Assembly: GCA_014803435.1 (NCBI GenBank)
Contig: JACYFD010000001.1
Span: 682,001-746,000 of the forward strand
Direction: 5' to 3'
Length of the DNA: 64,000 nucleotides
DNA from: Cellulosimicrobium terreum
GTDB lineage: Bacteria > Actinomycetota > Actinomycetes > Actinomycetales > Cellulomonadaceae
The notes beneath the pieces were generated by a model, which was given only the letters and a program-made list of their open reading frames with translations, did not search any database and was not told the DNA's origin. Of this stretch, positions 25,336 through 35,170 are shown one piece after another. Each line of letters opens with the position of its first letter. The first letter of the stretch is position 1. A program made the translations under genes and the position numbers.

Positions 25336-28300
25336 GTGCGCACTTCAACGCCAGGACGCGTCCGCCGCGGCCTCGCCTCGCTCCTCACCGGCGCCCTCGT
25401 CGCCGGTGCCACCGTCGTCGGCATCGGCGCCCCCGCCCAGGCCGCGCCGACCGAGATCCAGGCCGGCTCGGCCACCTGGAACTTCAAGGACTCGTGGACC
25501 CGCTACATCGGCGGCGCCGGGACGATCACGCCCGCGCTCGTCGCGGGGCAGTCGGTCTACCCGTCGGCGACGGGCAGCGTCGACCCCGAGACCGCGGTCG
25601 GGGAGATCCGGCTCGGTGGCTCGGTGCGCTACTCCGCGCACGGTGGCGTCCTGGACGTGACGATCTCCGACGTGCGGCTCGCGGTCACGAGCCCCACGTC
25701 CGGTGTCGTCACGGCGGACTTCGCGTCGTCGGGCGTCACATCGGGTGACGTGAAGGTCGCCGACGTGACCGTCAGCACCGCGCGCGACGGTGACACGCTG
25801 GTCGTGACGGCAGACGGCGCGCTCGCCGCGGGCGTCGGCGACGTCGACTCACAGCTCGCGAGCTACGTCGGCCAGGCGATGTCGACCCTCACGGCGACCC
25901 TCGACGTCCCCGCGCCCGTCGCCCCGGCGACCCCGACGAGCACGACGCTCGCCGTCGCACCGTCCGGCACCTCGGTCGAGGGCGACGCGGTGACGCTCAC
26001 CGCAACCGTCGCCCCGGAGGCGGAGGGCACGGTCGCCTTCCGTGCCGGGGACGACCCGCTCGGCAGCGCCGACGTGTCCGACGGCGTCGCGCGCCTCGAG
26101 ACGAGCGAGCTGACGGTCGGGGAGCACAGCCTCTCCGCCGCCTTCGCCCCCGCCGACCCGGAGGCGTTCGTCGCCTCCGCGTCGGCGGCCGCGGCGCACA
26201 CGGTCACGGCCGTGGAGACGCCCGAGGAGCCGGAGGAGCCCGAGGTCCCGGTCGCGGACCCGGAGGTCACGGTGTCGCCGTCCGGTCCGGTGGATCCTGC
26301 GGTGGAGAACACGTTCACGATCTCGGGTACCGGGTTCGTGGGTGCTGGTGCGGTGAACGGTGCGTACGTGCTGCTCGGTGACGCGTCGATCTGGTCAGGT
26401 GACGGGCCGCTGGTCTCTACGGGCTGGCTCGCGCAGGGCTGGGTGCAGTCGCGCCAGATCACCGACGGTGGGTTCACGACGACGCTGACGGTGCCGGCCG
26501 GGACGCTGGACCCGTCGACGGAGTACACGGTCGCGACGTCGGCGGCCCACGGGCTGTCGGTCACCGACCGCAGCCTCGACACGTTCACGACGATCGCCGT
26601 GCAGCAGCCGGAGCCCGAGGTCCCGGTCGCGGACCCGAAGGTCACGGTGTCGCCGTCCGGTCCGGTGGATCCTGCGGTGGAGAACACGTTCACGATCTCG
26701 GGTACCGGGTTCGTGGGTGCTGGTGCGGTGAACGGTGCGTACGTGCTGCTCGGTGACGCGTCGATCTGGTCAGGTGACGGGCCGCTGGTCTCTACGGGCT
26801 GGCTCGCGCAGGGGTGGGTGCAGTCGCGTCAGATGACCGACGGGTCGTTCACGACGACGCTGACGGTGCCGGCCGGGACGCTGGACCCGTCGACGGAGTA
26901 CGTGGTCGCGACGTCGGCGGCCCACGGGCTGTCGGTCACCGACCGCAGCCTGGACTCGTTCACGCCGATCACGGTCGAGCAGCCCGCGCACGTGTGGGCG
27001 CCCGAGATCGACGTCTACGCCGCTGACGGCACGACACCGCTCGGCGACGCCGAGGTCACCGTCGGAGACACGCTCGTCGTCAAGGGCTCCGGGTTCGACC
27101 CGGCGGCCAACGTCGGCGGCCGCGGCGTCCCGATCCCCGCCACCCTGCCGCAGGGCACCTACGTCGTCTTCGGCAGCTTCGCCGAGCAGTGGCGTCCGTC
27201 CGAGGGTGCTGCGTCGTCGGGCCGCAAGGTCGGCTCGCAGTCCTGGGCGCTCGCCGAGTCCGTGCTGGACCAGGTCCCCGCCCAGTTCCAGGCGGCGATC
27301 CGCGGCCAGTGGACCGACATCGCCGACGACGGCACGTTCGAGGCGCGCCTCGTGGTGAAGAACCCGGCGCCGCTCGACGGCGGCCGGTTCGGCGTCTACA
27401 CCTACGGGGCCGGCGGCGTGACGAACGCCGACCAGGAGCTCTACGCGCCCGTCGCCTACGACGTCCCGGAGCTCACGGTGACGGCCGCGCCGTCGACCGT
27501 GGTCGCCGGCGGGTCGTCGACCCTCACGGTCACCGGCCTGGTCGCGGCGGACGCCGTCAAGGGCGTCACCCTCGCGGGTACGGCCGCGACCTTCACGCGT
27601 CAGGGCGCCACCCTCACCCTCACCGTCCCCGAGGGCACGCCCGCGGGCGACGCGACGGTCGTGGTCACGACGGAGCTCGGTGTCACGGGCAGCACGACCC
27701 TGACGGTCACCGCGCCGCCCGTCGACCCGGACCCTGTCGCGGACCCGGAGGTCACGGTGTCGCCGTCCGGTCCGGTGGATCCTGCGGTGGAGAACACGTT
27801 CACGATCTCGGGTACCGGGTTCGTGGGTGCTGGTGCGGTGAACGGTGCGTACGTGCTGCTCGGTGACGCGTCGATCTGGTCCGGTGACGGGCCGCTGGTC
27901 TCTACGGGCTGGTTGGCGCAGGGCTGGGTGCAGTCGCGTCAGATGACCGACGGGTCGTTCACGACGACGCTGACGGTGCCGGCCGGGACGCTGGACCCGT
28001 CGACGGAGTACGTGGTCGCGACGTCGGCCGCGCACGGCCTGTCGGTCACGGATCGCACGCTCGACACGTTCACGCCGATCGAGGTCGAGCAGCCCGAGCC
28101 CGTGGTGTCCCCGACCGTGACGGTCTCGCCGTCCGGTCCGGTGGATCCTGCGGTGGAGAGCACGTTCACGATCTCGGGTACCGGGTTCGTCGGTGCGGGT
28201 GCGGCGAACGGTGCGTACGTCCTGCTCGGTGACGCGTCGATCTGGTCCGGTGACGGGCCGCTGGTCGCTGCGGGCTGGCTGGCCCAGGGCTGGGTCATGC

Positions 28301-30345
28301 CGAACCAGATCACGGACGGCACCTTCTCCACGACGCTGACGGTCCCGGCGGGATCATTCGACCCGTCGACGGAATACGTGGTCGCGACGTCGGCGGCGCA
28401 CGGGCTGTCGGTCTCCGACCGGAGCCTCGACACGTTCACCACCGTCGAGGTCCAGCAGCCGGCCCCGGACGCGGTCGCCACGTCCACGACCCTGACCGCC
28501 TCGCCGGCGAAGGTCGTCGAGGGCGGCACGGTCACGCTCACCGCGAAGGTCTCCCCGACGGCAGCGACCGGCACGGTCACGTTCACGGCAGGCGGCAAGG
28601 CCCTCGGCGCGATCAGCGCGACCACGGGCACCGCGACGCTCACCGCCTCCACGCTCGCCGTGGGCGAGCACGAGGTCACGGCCCGCTTCGTCCCGGCGGA
28701 CACGACGGCCTACCTCGGGTCCACCTCGCCGGTCGCGACGGTGACGGTGACCGCGAAGCCCGTCACCCCGACCGACCCGACCGGTCCGACGACGGCCGGC
28801 AGCCTCACGTGGGGCGTCAAGGAGTCGTTCCGCACGTACATCCAGGGCTCGATCGCGAAGGGTGGGGCGACCGCGTCCGACGGCGCGAGCGTCGTCGACG
28901 GGATCTTCCGCTTCGGTCAGGCCGACGGCGGCACGTGGTCCGCGTCGACCGGTCGCGGCACGGTCGCCTACGACGGGTCCGTCCGCTTCACGGGTCACGA
29001 CGGCCAGCTCGACCTCGTGGTCGAGAACCCGGTGGTCGACGTGACCGTTGCGACGACGGCCCGGCTGCTCGTGGACGTCCGCTCGAAGGGCCTCGACGGC
29101 TCGACGGTCGACGAGAAGCGGGTCGCCTTCGCGACCCTCGCGCTCGGCTCGCCGTCGACCGCGAAGGACGGCTCGGTGACGTACACGGACGCGGTGGCGA
29201 CGCTCACCGCGGACGGCGCCCGCGCCTTCTCCGGCTTCTACGCGGCCGGTGACGCGCTCGACCCCGTGACCTTCACGGTGGGCGCTGTGGCGCAGCCGGG
29301 CGGCGGGAACGGCGGCTCCGGTGACGGCGGCACGATCGGTACGCCTGTCGGCGGTGGCGACACCCCGGTCGACCCGGAGGTCGCGACGCTGTCCGTCTCC
29401 CAGGCCGGCCCCGGCGACGACGTGACCATCAGCGGTGTCGGCTTCGGCTCGCGCGAGGACGGCATCCGGTCCGAGATCCGTTCCACGCCGCAGGTCCTCG
29501 CGACCGGCGTGACGGCGAACGCCGGCGGTGCCGCGTCCACGACGGTCACCATCCCTGCCGACATCGAGCCGGGCGAGCACACGCTCGTGCTCGTCGGCGC
29601 GGACCACACGGCGTCGGCACCGATCACGATCGTCGGCGCTGACACCACCGCGTCCGGCTCGGGCAGCGGCGGTTCCGCCGAGGAGAAGTGCTACGCGCAG
29701 GGCGTGAACGGCGCGACCCTGAGCTGGGGCGTGAGCGACCGGTTCCGTGCGTACGTCACGGGCCCGATCGCCAAGGGCTCGGTCTCCACGAGCGGCGTCG
29801 GCGACAACGGCTCGACGTTCACCTGGAGCGGTGGCAAGGGCTCGTTCAACACCGACCTCGGCAAGGGCCGTGCGGCCTTCGGCGGCACCGTCTCCTTCTC
29901 CGGGCACGAGGGCATCCTCGACCTGCGGCTGTCGAACCCGCGCGTCGTCGTGAACGGTGCGACCGGCACGCTCGTCGTGGACGTCCAGAGCTCCGACATG
30001 GAGGGCACCACGTCCTCCTCGTCGGGCGTCGCGTTCGCCACGCTGAACCTGTCGGGCACGAAGTCCACGTCCGGGTCGACGATCACGTGGACGGGGGCGC
30101 CCGCGACGCTCACGGCCGCCGGGGCCGCGGCCTTCGCCGGCTACTACGACGCGGGTACCGCGCTCGCGCCGGTGACGTTCTCCTTCCCCGTCGGCGGCGA
30201 GGTCGAGTGCGACGTGTACTCGGGTCTCGCGGCGACCGGCTCGGACGGCGCGAACGTCGCGCTGACGGCCCTGGCCCTGCTCCTGGCGGGGACGGTCCTC
30301 GTCGGGGCCACGCGCCGTCGGGTCCGGGTGCGCGCGACCGCCTGA
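25336..30345 (+). CDS. Large wall-anchored HtaA-domain (haem-binding) surface protein
   Basis: 1669 residues, exported. Signal peptide: about 1-37 (VRRGLASLLTG core, AQA-AP cleavage). HtaA domains (PF04213) lie at about 40-190, 1155-1315 and 1453-1622, each with a W-x-F/V-K/S-x-S/R-F/W-R-x-Y start and a GHxGxLDL-like strand carrying the His; such Tyr and His residues bind haem in Corynebacterium HtaA. Between them are Ig-like domains (about 200-290, 1047-1140) and four nearly identical 115-residue modules starting at about 311, 436, 806 and 928, plus a divergent copy (556-711). The C-terminus has LAATG (1631-1635), a hydrophobic helix and an Arg-rich tail: a class E sortase signal. Two iron boxes precede it. 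Predicted role: haem capture under iron starvation. No haem transporter is in the window. Confidence 0.88.
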   Translation: MRTSTPGRVRRGLASLLTGALVAGATVVGIGAPAQAAPTEIQAGSATWNFKDSWTRYIGGAGTITPALVAGQSVYPSATGSVDPETAVGEIRLGGSVRYSAHGGVLDVTISDVRLAVTSPTSGVVTADFASSGVTSGDVKVADVTVSTARDGDTLVVTADGALAAGVGDVDSQLASYVGQAMSTLTATLDVPAPVAPATPTSTTLAVAPSGTSVEGDAVTLTATVAPEAEGTVAFRAGDDPLGSADVSDGVARLETSELTVGEHSLSAAFAPADPEAFVASASAAAAHTVTAVETPEEPEEPEVPVADPEVTVSPSGPVDPAVENTFTISGTGFVGAGAVNGAYVLLGDASIWSGDGPLVSTGWLAQGWVQSRQITDGGFTTTLTVPAGTLDPSTEYTVATSAAHGLSVTDRSLDTFTTIAVQQPEPEVPVADPKVTVSPSGPVDPAVENTFTISGTGFVGAGAVNGAYVLLGDASIWSGDGPLVSTGWLAQGWVQSRQMTDGSFTTTLTVPAGTLDPSTEYVVATSAAHGLSVTDRSLDSFTPITVEQPAHVWAPEIDVYAADGTTPLGDAEVTVGDTLVVKGSGFDPAANVGGRGVPIPATLPQGTYVVFGSFAEQWRPSEGAASSGRKVGSQSWALAESVLDQVPAQFQAAIRGQWTDIADDGTFEARLVVKNPAPLDGGRFGVYTYGAGGVTNADQELYAPVAYDVPELTVTAAPSTVVAGGSSTLTVTGLVAADAVKGVTLAGTAATFTRQGATLTLTVPEGTPAGDATVVVTTELGVTGSTTLTVTAPPVDPDPVADPEVTVSPSGPVDPAVENTFTISGTGFVGAGAVNGAYVLLGDASIWSGDGPLVSTGWLAQGWVQSRQMTDGSFTTTLTVPAGTLDPSTEYVVATSAAHGLSVTDRTLDTFTPIEVEQPEPVVSPTVTVSPSGPVDPAVESTFTISGTGFVGAGAANGAYVLLGDASIWSGDGPLVAAGWLAQGWVMPNQITDGTFSTTLTVPAGSFDPSTEYVVATSAAHGLSVSDRSLDTFTTVEVQQPAPDAVATSTTLTASPAKVVEGGTVTLTAKVSPTAATGTVTFTAGGKALGAISATTGTATLTASTLAVGEHEVTARFVPADTTAYLGSTSPVATVTVTAKPVTPTDPTGPTTAGSLTWGVKESFRTYIQGSIAKGGATASDGASVVDGIFRFGQADGGTWSASTGRGTVAYDGSVRFTGHDGQLDLVVENPVVDVTVATTARLLVDVRSKGLDGSTVDEKRVAFATLALGSPSTAKDGSVTYTDAVATLTADGARAFSGFYAAGDALDPVTFTVGAVAQPGGGNGGSGDGGTIGTPVGGGDTPVDPEVATLSVSQAGPGDDVTISGVGFGSREDGIRSEIRSTPQVLATGVTANAGGAASTTVTIPADIEPGEHTLVLVGADHTASAPITIVGADTTASGSGSGGSAEEKCYAQGVNGATLSWGVSDRFRAYVTGPIAKGSVSTSGVGDNGSTFTWSGGKGSFNTDLGKGRAAFGGTVSFSGHEGILDLRLSNPRVVVNGATGTLVVDVQSSDMEGTTSSSSGVAFATLNLSGTKSTSGSTITWTGAPATLTAAGAAAFAGYYDAGTALAPVTFSFPVGGEVECDVYSGLAATGSDGANVALTALALLLAGTVLVGATRRRVRVRATA
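26266..28458 (+). repeat. Four near-identical internal modules in the HtaA-domain gene
   Basis: Copies begin at 26266, 26641, 27751 and 28117 and each run about 340 bp. Copies 1 and 2 are spaced 375 bp apart and share flanking bases. Identity extends to synonymous sites, for example GTGGATCCTGCGGTGGAGA in three copies and a single change in the fourth. The copies use GGT and GCT codons more than the flanks do. Confidence 0.88.
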
Positions 30346-30359
30346 CCGCACGCGAAGCA

Positions 30360-30397
30360 CGACGGCGCCCGGCCACCTCGGTGGCCGGGCGCCGTCG
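30360..30397. terminator. Strong hairpin between convergent genes
   Basis: A perfect 17-bp stem (30360-30376 with 30381-30397) with a 4-nt loop follows the HtaA gene and faces the HAD gene ending at 30433, so it can serve both. Confidence 0.75.
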
Positions 30398-30432
30398 CGT
30401 CGTCGGGGACCACCCGCTCAGACGAGGCCCAC

Positions 30433-31209
30433 TCAGACGATGTCCACGAGGTCCGCGACAGAGTCCACGACCTTGCTGGGGCGGAACGGGAAGCGGTCCA
30501 CCTCGTGCATGCGGGTCGACCCCGTCATCACCAGGTACGTGTAGAGGCCGGCCTCGATGCCCGCGACGACGTCGGTGTCCATCCGGTCACCGATCATCGC
30601 GGTCTTCTCCGAGTGCGCGTCAATCCGGTTGAGCGCGGACCGGAACATCATCGGGTTCGGCTTGCCCACGAAGTACGGCTTGCGTCCCGTGGCCGACGTG
30701 ATCATCGCCGCGACGGCTCCCGTCGCGGGCAGCGGCCCTTCCTGGGACGGCCCCGTCGTGTCGGGGTTGGTGCAGATGAAGCGCGCGCCCCCGAGGATGA
30801 GCCGGACCGCCTTGGTGATCGCCTCGAACGAGTACGTGCGCGTCTCGCCCAGCACCACGTAGTCCGGGTCGGACTCGGTGAGCGTGTATCCCGCCTCGTA
30901 CAGCGCGGTCGTCAGGCCCGCCTCACCGATCGCGTACGCGCTGCCGTTCGGCACCTGGTCCCGCAGGAACTGCGCGGTCGCGAGCGCGGAAGTCCAGATC
31001 GACTCCTCGGGCACCTCGATGCCCGACGTCGCGAGCCGGGCGCGCAGGTCGCGCGCCGTGAAGATCGAGTTGTTGGTGAGGATGAGGAACGGCAGTCCCT
31101 TGTCCCGCAGGGCGCGGATGAACTCCGGCGCTCCCGGGATGGCGTGGCCCTCGTGGACGAGGACGCCGTCCATGTCGGTCAGCCATGCCTCGATGGTCCG
31201 CTCGGTCAC
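30433..31209 (-). CDS. HAD-superfamily (class IIA, NagD-like) phosphatase
   Basis: 258 residues. Motif I is WLTDMDGVLVHEG (about 9-21, DxDG), motif II TNNS (about 46-49), motif III Lys in GKPNPMMF, motif IV GDRMDTDVVAGIEAG. The 80-residue cap between motifs II and III makes it class IIA, with NagD and p-nitrophenylphosphatases. It likely dephosphorylates a sugar phosphate or nucleotide. The GTG start has AGAAGGAG 7 nt upstream. Divergent from the DUF368 gene by 66 nt. Confidence 0.9.
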   Translation of the reverse strand: MTERTIEAWLTDMDGVLVHEGHAIPGAPEFIRALRDKGLPFLILTNNSIFTARDLRARLATSGIEVPEESIWTSALATAQFLRDQVPNGSAYAIGEAGLTTALYEAGYTLTESDPDYVVLGETRTYSFEAITKAVRLILGGARFICTNPDTTGPSQEGPLPATGAVAAMITSATGRKPYFVGKPNPMMFRSALNRIDAHSEKTAMIGDRMDTDVVAGIEAGLYTYLVMTGSTRMHEVDRFPFRPSKVVDSVADLVDIV

Positions 31210-31262
31210 GTCCGGGCTCCTTCTGACGGGGTGGTCTCCGGTCAGCCTACTGGCCGCCGGGC

Positions 31263-31268
31263 TACCCT
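31263..31268 (+). promoter_or_regulatory. -10 box of the DUF368 operon
   Basis: TACCCT ends 7 nt before GTG 31276; no Shine-Dalgarno intervenes. Confidence 0.45.
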
Positions 31269-31275
31269 TTCGCGG

Positions 31276-32277
31276 GTGACGACCACCCCTCCGCCCGGCC
31301 CGCACCACGAGCACCGGGACCACGAGCTCGCCGACCACGAGCACCCTGCCCACCTGCGGCGACGTCGTACGCCGTGGCGCACGGCTCCCGCCTCGGCCGT
31401 GCGCGGCGGCCTGGTCGGCGCCGCGGAATCGGTGCCGGGGATCTCCGGCGGGACGATCGCCCTGGTCGTCGGGCTGTACGACGACCTGATCGACGCCGCG
31501 GGCCAGGTCCTGCACGCGGCCCGCGAGCTCGTCACCGGCGTCGTCCGGCGCACGGGGCTCACGACGGCCCGCCGGGCGTGGCGCGAGATCGACTGGCCGC
31601 TGCTCGTTCCCGTGCTGCTGGGCATGGTCGTCGTGCTGCTGCTGTCGCTGTCGTTCATCGCCCCCCTGCTCGAGTCGTACCCCGTGCCGGTGCGGTCGGC
31701 GTTCTTCGGCATGATCGTCGTCTCCGTCGCGGTGCCGCTGCGGCTCATGCCCGGGCGGTTCCGTGTGCTCGACGGCGTGCTGCTGGTCCTCGCCGCCGCC
31801 GCGGGGTTCTTCCTCACCGGCCTGCCGCCGGGCCAGGTCGACGACCCGTCGCTGTGGTTCGTCTTCCTCGGTGCGGCCGTCGCGATCAACGCGCTCGTCC
31901 TGCCGGGCGTCTCGGGGTCGTTCGTGCTGCTCGCGATGGGTCTGTACGTCCCCGTGCAGCAGGCGGTGGCCGACCGTGACCTGGCCTTCGTCGGGGTGTT
32001 CCTCCTGGGCGCCGCCGTCGGGCTCGGCTCGTTCGTCAAGCTCCTGCAGTGGCTCCTGCACCACCGGCGCCAGGCGACGATGGCCGTCCTCGCGGGCCTC
32101 ATGGTCGGCTCGTTGCGAGCGCTGTGGCCGTGGCAGACGGAGGAGGGGGCACTGCTGGCACCCACCGGGTCCGTCGTCGTCCCCGTGCTGCTCGCGCTCG
32201 CCGGCGCCGCGGTCGTCCTCCTCGCGATGCTCTGGGAGGCGCGCACCGCGCGCCGGGCGGCGGCGGTGCGGCCGTGA
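31276..32277 (+). CDS. DUF368 membrane protein (PopT-type undecaprenyl-phosphate carrier)
   Basis: 333 residues with about nine hydrophobic segments and a His-rich cytoplasmic N-terminus (PHHEHRDHELADHEH). The duplicated signature is clear: ESVPGISGGTIALVVGLYDDLI (about 52-73) and the second LPGVSGSFVLLAMGLY (about 210-225). DUF368 proteins (PopT) were recently shown to return undecaprenyl phosphate across the membrane for cell-wall synthesis; applying that here is by homology. GTGA overlap with the next gene. Confidence 0.88.
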   Translation: MTTTPPPGPHHEHRDHELADHEHPAHLRRRRTPWRTAPASAVRGGLVGAAESVPGISGGTIALVVGLYDDLIDAAGQVLHAARELVTGVVRRTGLTTARRAWREIDWPLLVPVLLGMVVVLLLSLSFIAPLLESYPVPVRSAFFGMIVVSVAVPLRLMPGRFRVLDGVLLVLAAAAGFFLTGLPPGQVDDPSLWFVFLGAAVAINALVLPGVSGSFVLLAMGLYVPVQQAVADRDLAFVGVFLLGAAVGLGSFVKLLQWLLHHRRQATMAVLAGLMVGSLRALWPWQTEEGALLAPTGSVVVPVLLALAGAAVVLLAMLWEARTARRAAAVRP

Positions 32278-33122
32278 CCACGGTGGTGACGGTCGCCGTC
32301 GTCGGGGGTACGGGCACCGCGGGCGCGCACGTCGTGCGCGAGGCCGTTGCTCGTGGGCTCGCGGTGCGCGTGGTGTCCCGCCACGAGCCCGACGACGCGT
32401 CGCGGGTCCCCGGGGCCGTGCACCACCGGGTGGATCTCCTCGCGGACGACGACCGCAGCCGTGCGGCGCTCGACGACGCGCTCGCCGGGGTCGACGTCGT
32501 CGTCGACGCCAGCAACGGGCAGACGCCCGGCGCGATGAAGGTCCTCACCGACGGGGCCGGACGGCTCGCGGAGGCTGCCCGACGCGCGGGCGTCGGCCGC
32601 GTCGTCGTGCTGTCCATCGCGAACGTCGAGGCGGCCGACTACGGCTACTACCGGGCCAAGGCCGAGCAGGAGCGCCTGCTCGCGGGCGCGGGCGTCCCGA
32701 CCACGGTCGTGCGCGCGACGCAGTTCCACGAGTTCCTCGAGCTGTTCCTCGGCCGTGGCGGACGCCTGGGGCGGTGGGCGCGGCTCGGCCTGCTGCCCGT
32801 CCCGCGCGGCGTGCGGTTCCAGCCGATCGCGCTCGTCGACGTCGCACGGGCGCTCGTCGACGCCGCGCAGGGCGACCCGCCGGACGGCGGCGTGCCCGGA
32901 CCGGGACCGGGCGCGACGACCGTGACGATCGGCGGTCCCGAGGTCCTCGACGCGCGCGACATGGCGCGAGCCTGGCGGTCGACGCACGGGTCGCGGCGCC
33001 CCGTCGTCGGTGTGCCCCTGCCCGGGCCGCTCGGGGAGTTCTTCCGCTCCGGCCGCAACCTCGTGCCCGACCGTCGCTGGGGCACGGTCACGTACCGCGA
33101 GTGGCTCGTGGGTCGCTCGTGA
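32274..33122 (+). CDS. NAD(P)-binding atypical SDR family protein
   Basis: 282 residues. A Rossmann start VAVVGGTGTAGAHVVREAV (about 6-24) and VVSRH follow the NmrA/YwnB-like pattern. YYRAKAEQERLL (about 123-134) gives a Y-x3-K pair, and VVRATQFHEFLELFL is typical of the NAD(P)H-binding_10 family (SDR_a5). It may act as an oxidoreductase or a redox sensor. It overlaps both neighbours by 4 nt, so it is co-translated with DUF368 and the SpoU protein. Confidence 0.85.
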   Translation: MTTVVTVAVVGGTGTAGAHVVREAVARGLAVRVVSRHEPDDASRVPGAVHHRVDLLADDDRSRAALDDALAGVDVVVDASNGQTPGAMKVLTDGAGRLAEAARRAGVGRVVVLSIANVEAADYGYYRAKAEQERLLAGAGVPTTVVRATQFHEFLELFLGRGGRLGRWARLGLLPVPRGVRFQPIALVDVARALVDAAQGDPPDGGVPGPGPGATTVTIGGPEVLDARDMARAWRSTHGSRRPVVGVPLPGPLGEFFRSGRNLVPDRRWGTVTYREWLVGRS

Positions 33123-33832
33123 CGGTTCCTCGCGACCCTCGCGACGGCGTGCCGGAGCCCGACGCACGGGAGGTCGGCGTCGGGCCGTGGCCCGGAGGGT
33201 CGGACGCGTGGCCGCGCTCGCCGGGTGGTGACCCCGACCCCCGGTACGACCCCGAGCTGCTCGCCCACGGCGACCGGCGCAACGTCGTCGACCGCTACCG
33301 GTACTGGACGGTGGAGGCGATCGTCGCGGACCTGGACGCGCGCCGCCCGGCCGACCGCGTGCTCCACGTCGCGATCGAGAACTGGGCGCACGACCTCAAC
33401 ATCGGGTCCGTCGTGCGCACGGCGAACGCGTTCAACGCCGCCGGCGTGCACGTCGTCGGGCGGCGGCGCTGGAACCGGCGCGGCGCGATGGTCACCGACC
33501 GCTACCTGCACGTGCGCCACCACGCGACGGCCGCCGACCTCGCGGCGTGGGCCGCGGGGGAGGGCCTGCCCGTGATCGGGGTCGACAACCTGCCCGGCTC
33601 GGTCCCCATCGAGGGCTATGCGCTCCCGCCGTCGTGCGTCCTGCTGCTCGGCCAGGAGTCCTCGGGGCTGACGCCCGAGGCCGTGGCCGTCAGCCGCGAC
33701 GTCGTGCACGTCACCCAGCTCGGTTCCACGCGCTCGTTGAACGCCGGTGCGGCCGCCGCGATCGCGATGCACGCGTGGGTGCGTGCGCACGCCGACCTGA
33801 GCGGCGGAGGACCACAGGCCGAACGGCCCTGA
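33119..33832 (+). CDS. TrmH/SpoU-family RNA methyltransferase
   Basis: 237 residues. The SPOUT knot motifs are NIGSVVRTANAF (motif 1, about 100-111), LLLGQESSGLTPE (motif 2, about 176-188) and TQLGSTRSLNAGAAAAIAMHAW (motif 3). It 2'-O-methylates a tRNA or rRNA ribose; the target nucleotide is not decidable. A 70-residue N-terminal extension rich in Pro, Asp and Gly precedes the domain. GTG 33119 overlaps the upstream stop. Confidence 0.92.
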   Translation: MTVPRDPRDGVPEPDAREVGVGPWPGGSDAWPRSPGGDPDPRYDPELLAHGDRRNVVDRYRYWTVEAIVADLDARRPADRVLHVAIENWAHDLNIGSVVRTANAFNAAGVHVVGRRRWNRRGAMVTDRYLHVRHHATAADLAAWAAGEGLPVIGVDNLPGSVPIEGYALPPSCVLLLGQESSGLTPEAVAVSRDVVHVTQLGSTRSLNAGAAAAIAMHAWVRAHADLSGGGPQAERP

Positions 33833-33901
33833 CCGCCCACAGCCATCCGTGCCAGACTTTGCCTGACAACACCACCCCGCACGACTCCCCAGGAGATCCG
33901 C

Positions 33902-34924
<1,023 letters not shown>

Positions 34925-34952
34925 CCGCTCGCCCCCACGGGCGGACGGCACG

Positions 34953-34987
34953 CGCGAGGCGGCCAGGGTCTTCCTGGTCGCCTCGCG
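34953..34987 (+). terminator. fbaA terminator hairpin
   Basis: Arms 34953-34967 and 34973-34987 pair over 15 positions with one G-T wobble and a 5-nt loop. Confidence 0.65.
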
Positions 34988-35042
34988 TGCTGTGTCGGCC
35001 CTCGCGTGCTTGTCGGCACGGGCCGGTCGGTGCCCGGGGCGG

Positions 35043-35135
35043 TCAGCGGGCGAGCTTGCCGCGCAGCTCGAGGTCGATCTGCGACGCGTCGAGCACCGCC
35101 GCCGTGGCGAACACCAGCAACGCGGTCACGACCAC
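35043..35135 (-). CDS. Possible 30-residue membrane peptide
   Basis: A short minus-strand frame: a run of hydrophobic residues (VVTALLVFATAAVL), then DASQIDLELRGKLAR. It looks like a single transmembrane helix with a basic end. The frame stays open to 35162 but offers only GTG starts (35135 or 35129) and no clear ribosome site. It lies 35 nt downstream of the STAS gene on the same strand. It may be real, a relic, or chance in high-GC DNA. Confidence 0.25.
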   Translation of the reverse strand: MVVTALLVFATAAVLDASQIDLELRGKLAR

Positions 35136-35170
35136 GACGAGCAGCTCGGTCGCGTGATCGGACCGTCAGA

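Noticed and set aside
26266-28458. Repeated segments as a possible CRISPR or transposon array
   Set aside because: The units are about 340-375 bp, stay in frame and encode protein modules; there are no spacers, no cas genes and no transposase.
26770-30360. Long antisense frames opposite the HtaA gene, with repeated peptides
   Set aside because: The repetition only mirrors the modules of the sense gene; compositions are Arg/Gly-rich and no ribosome sites fit.
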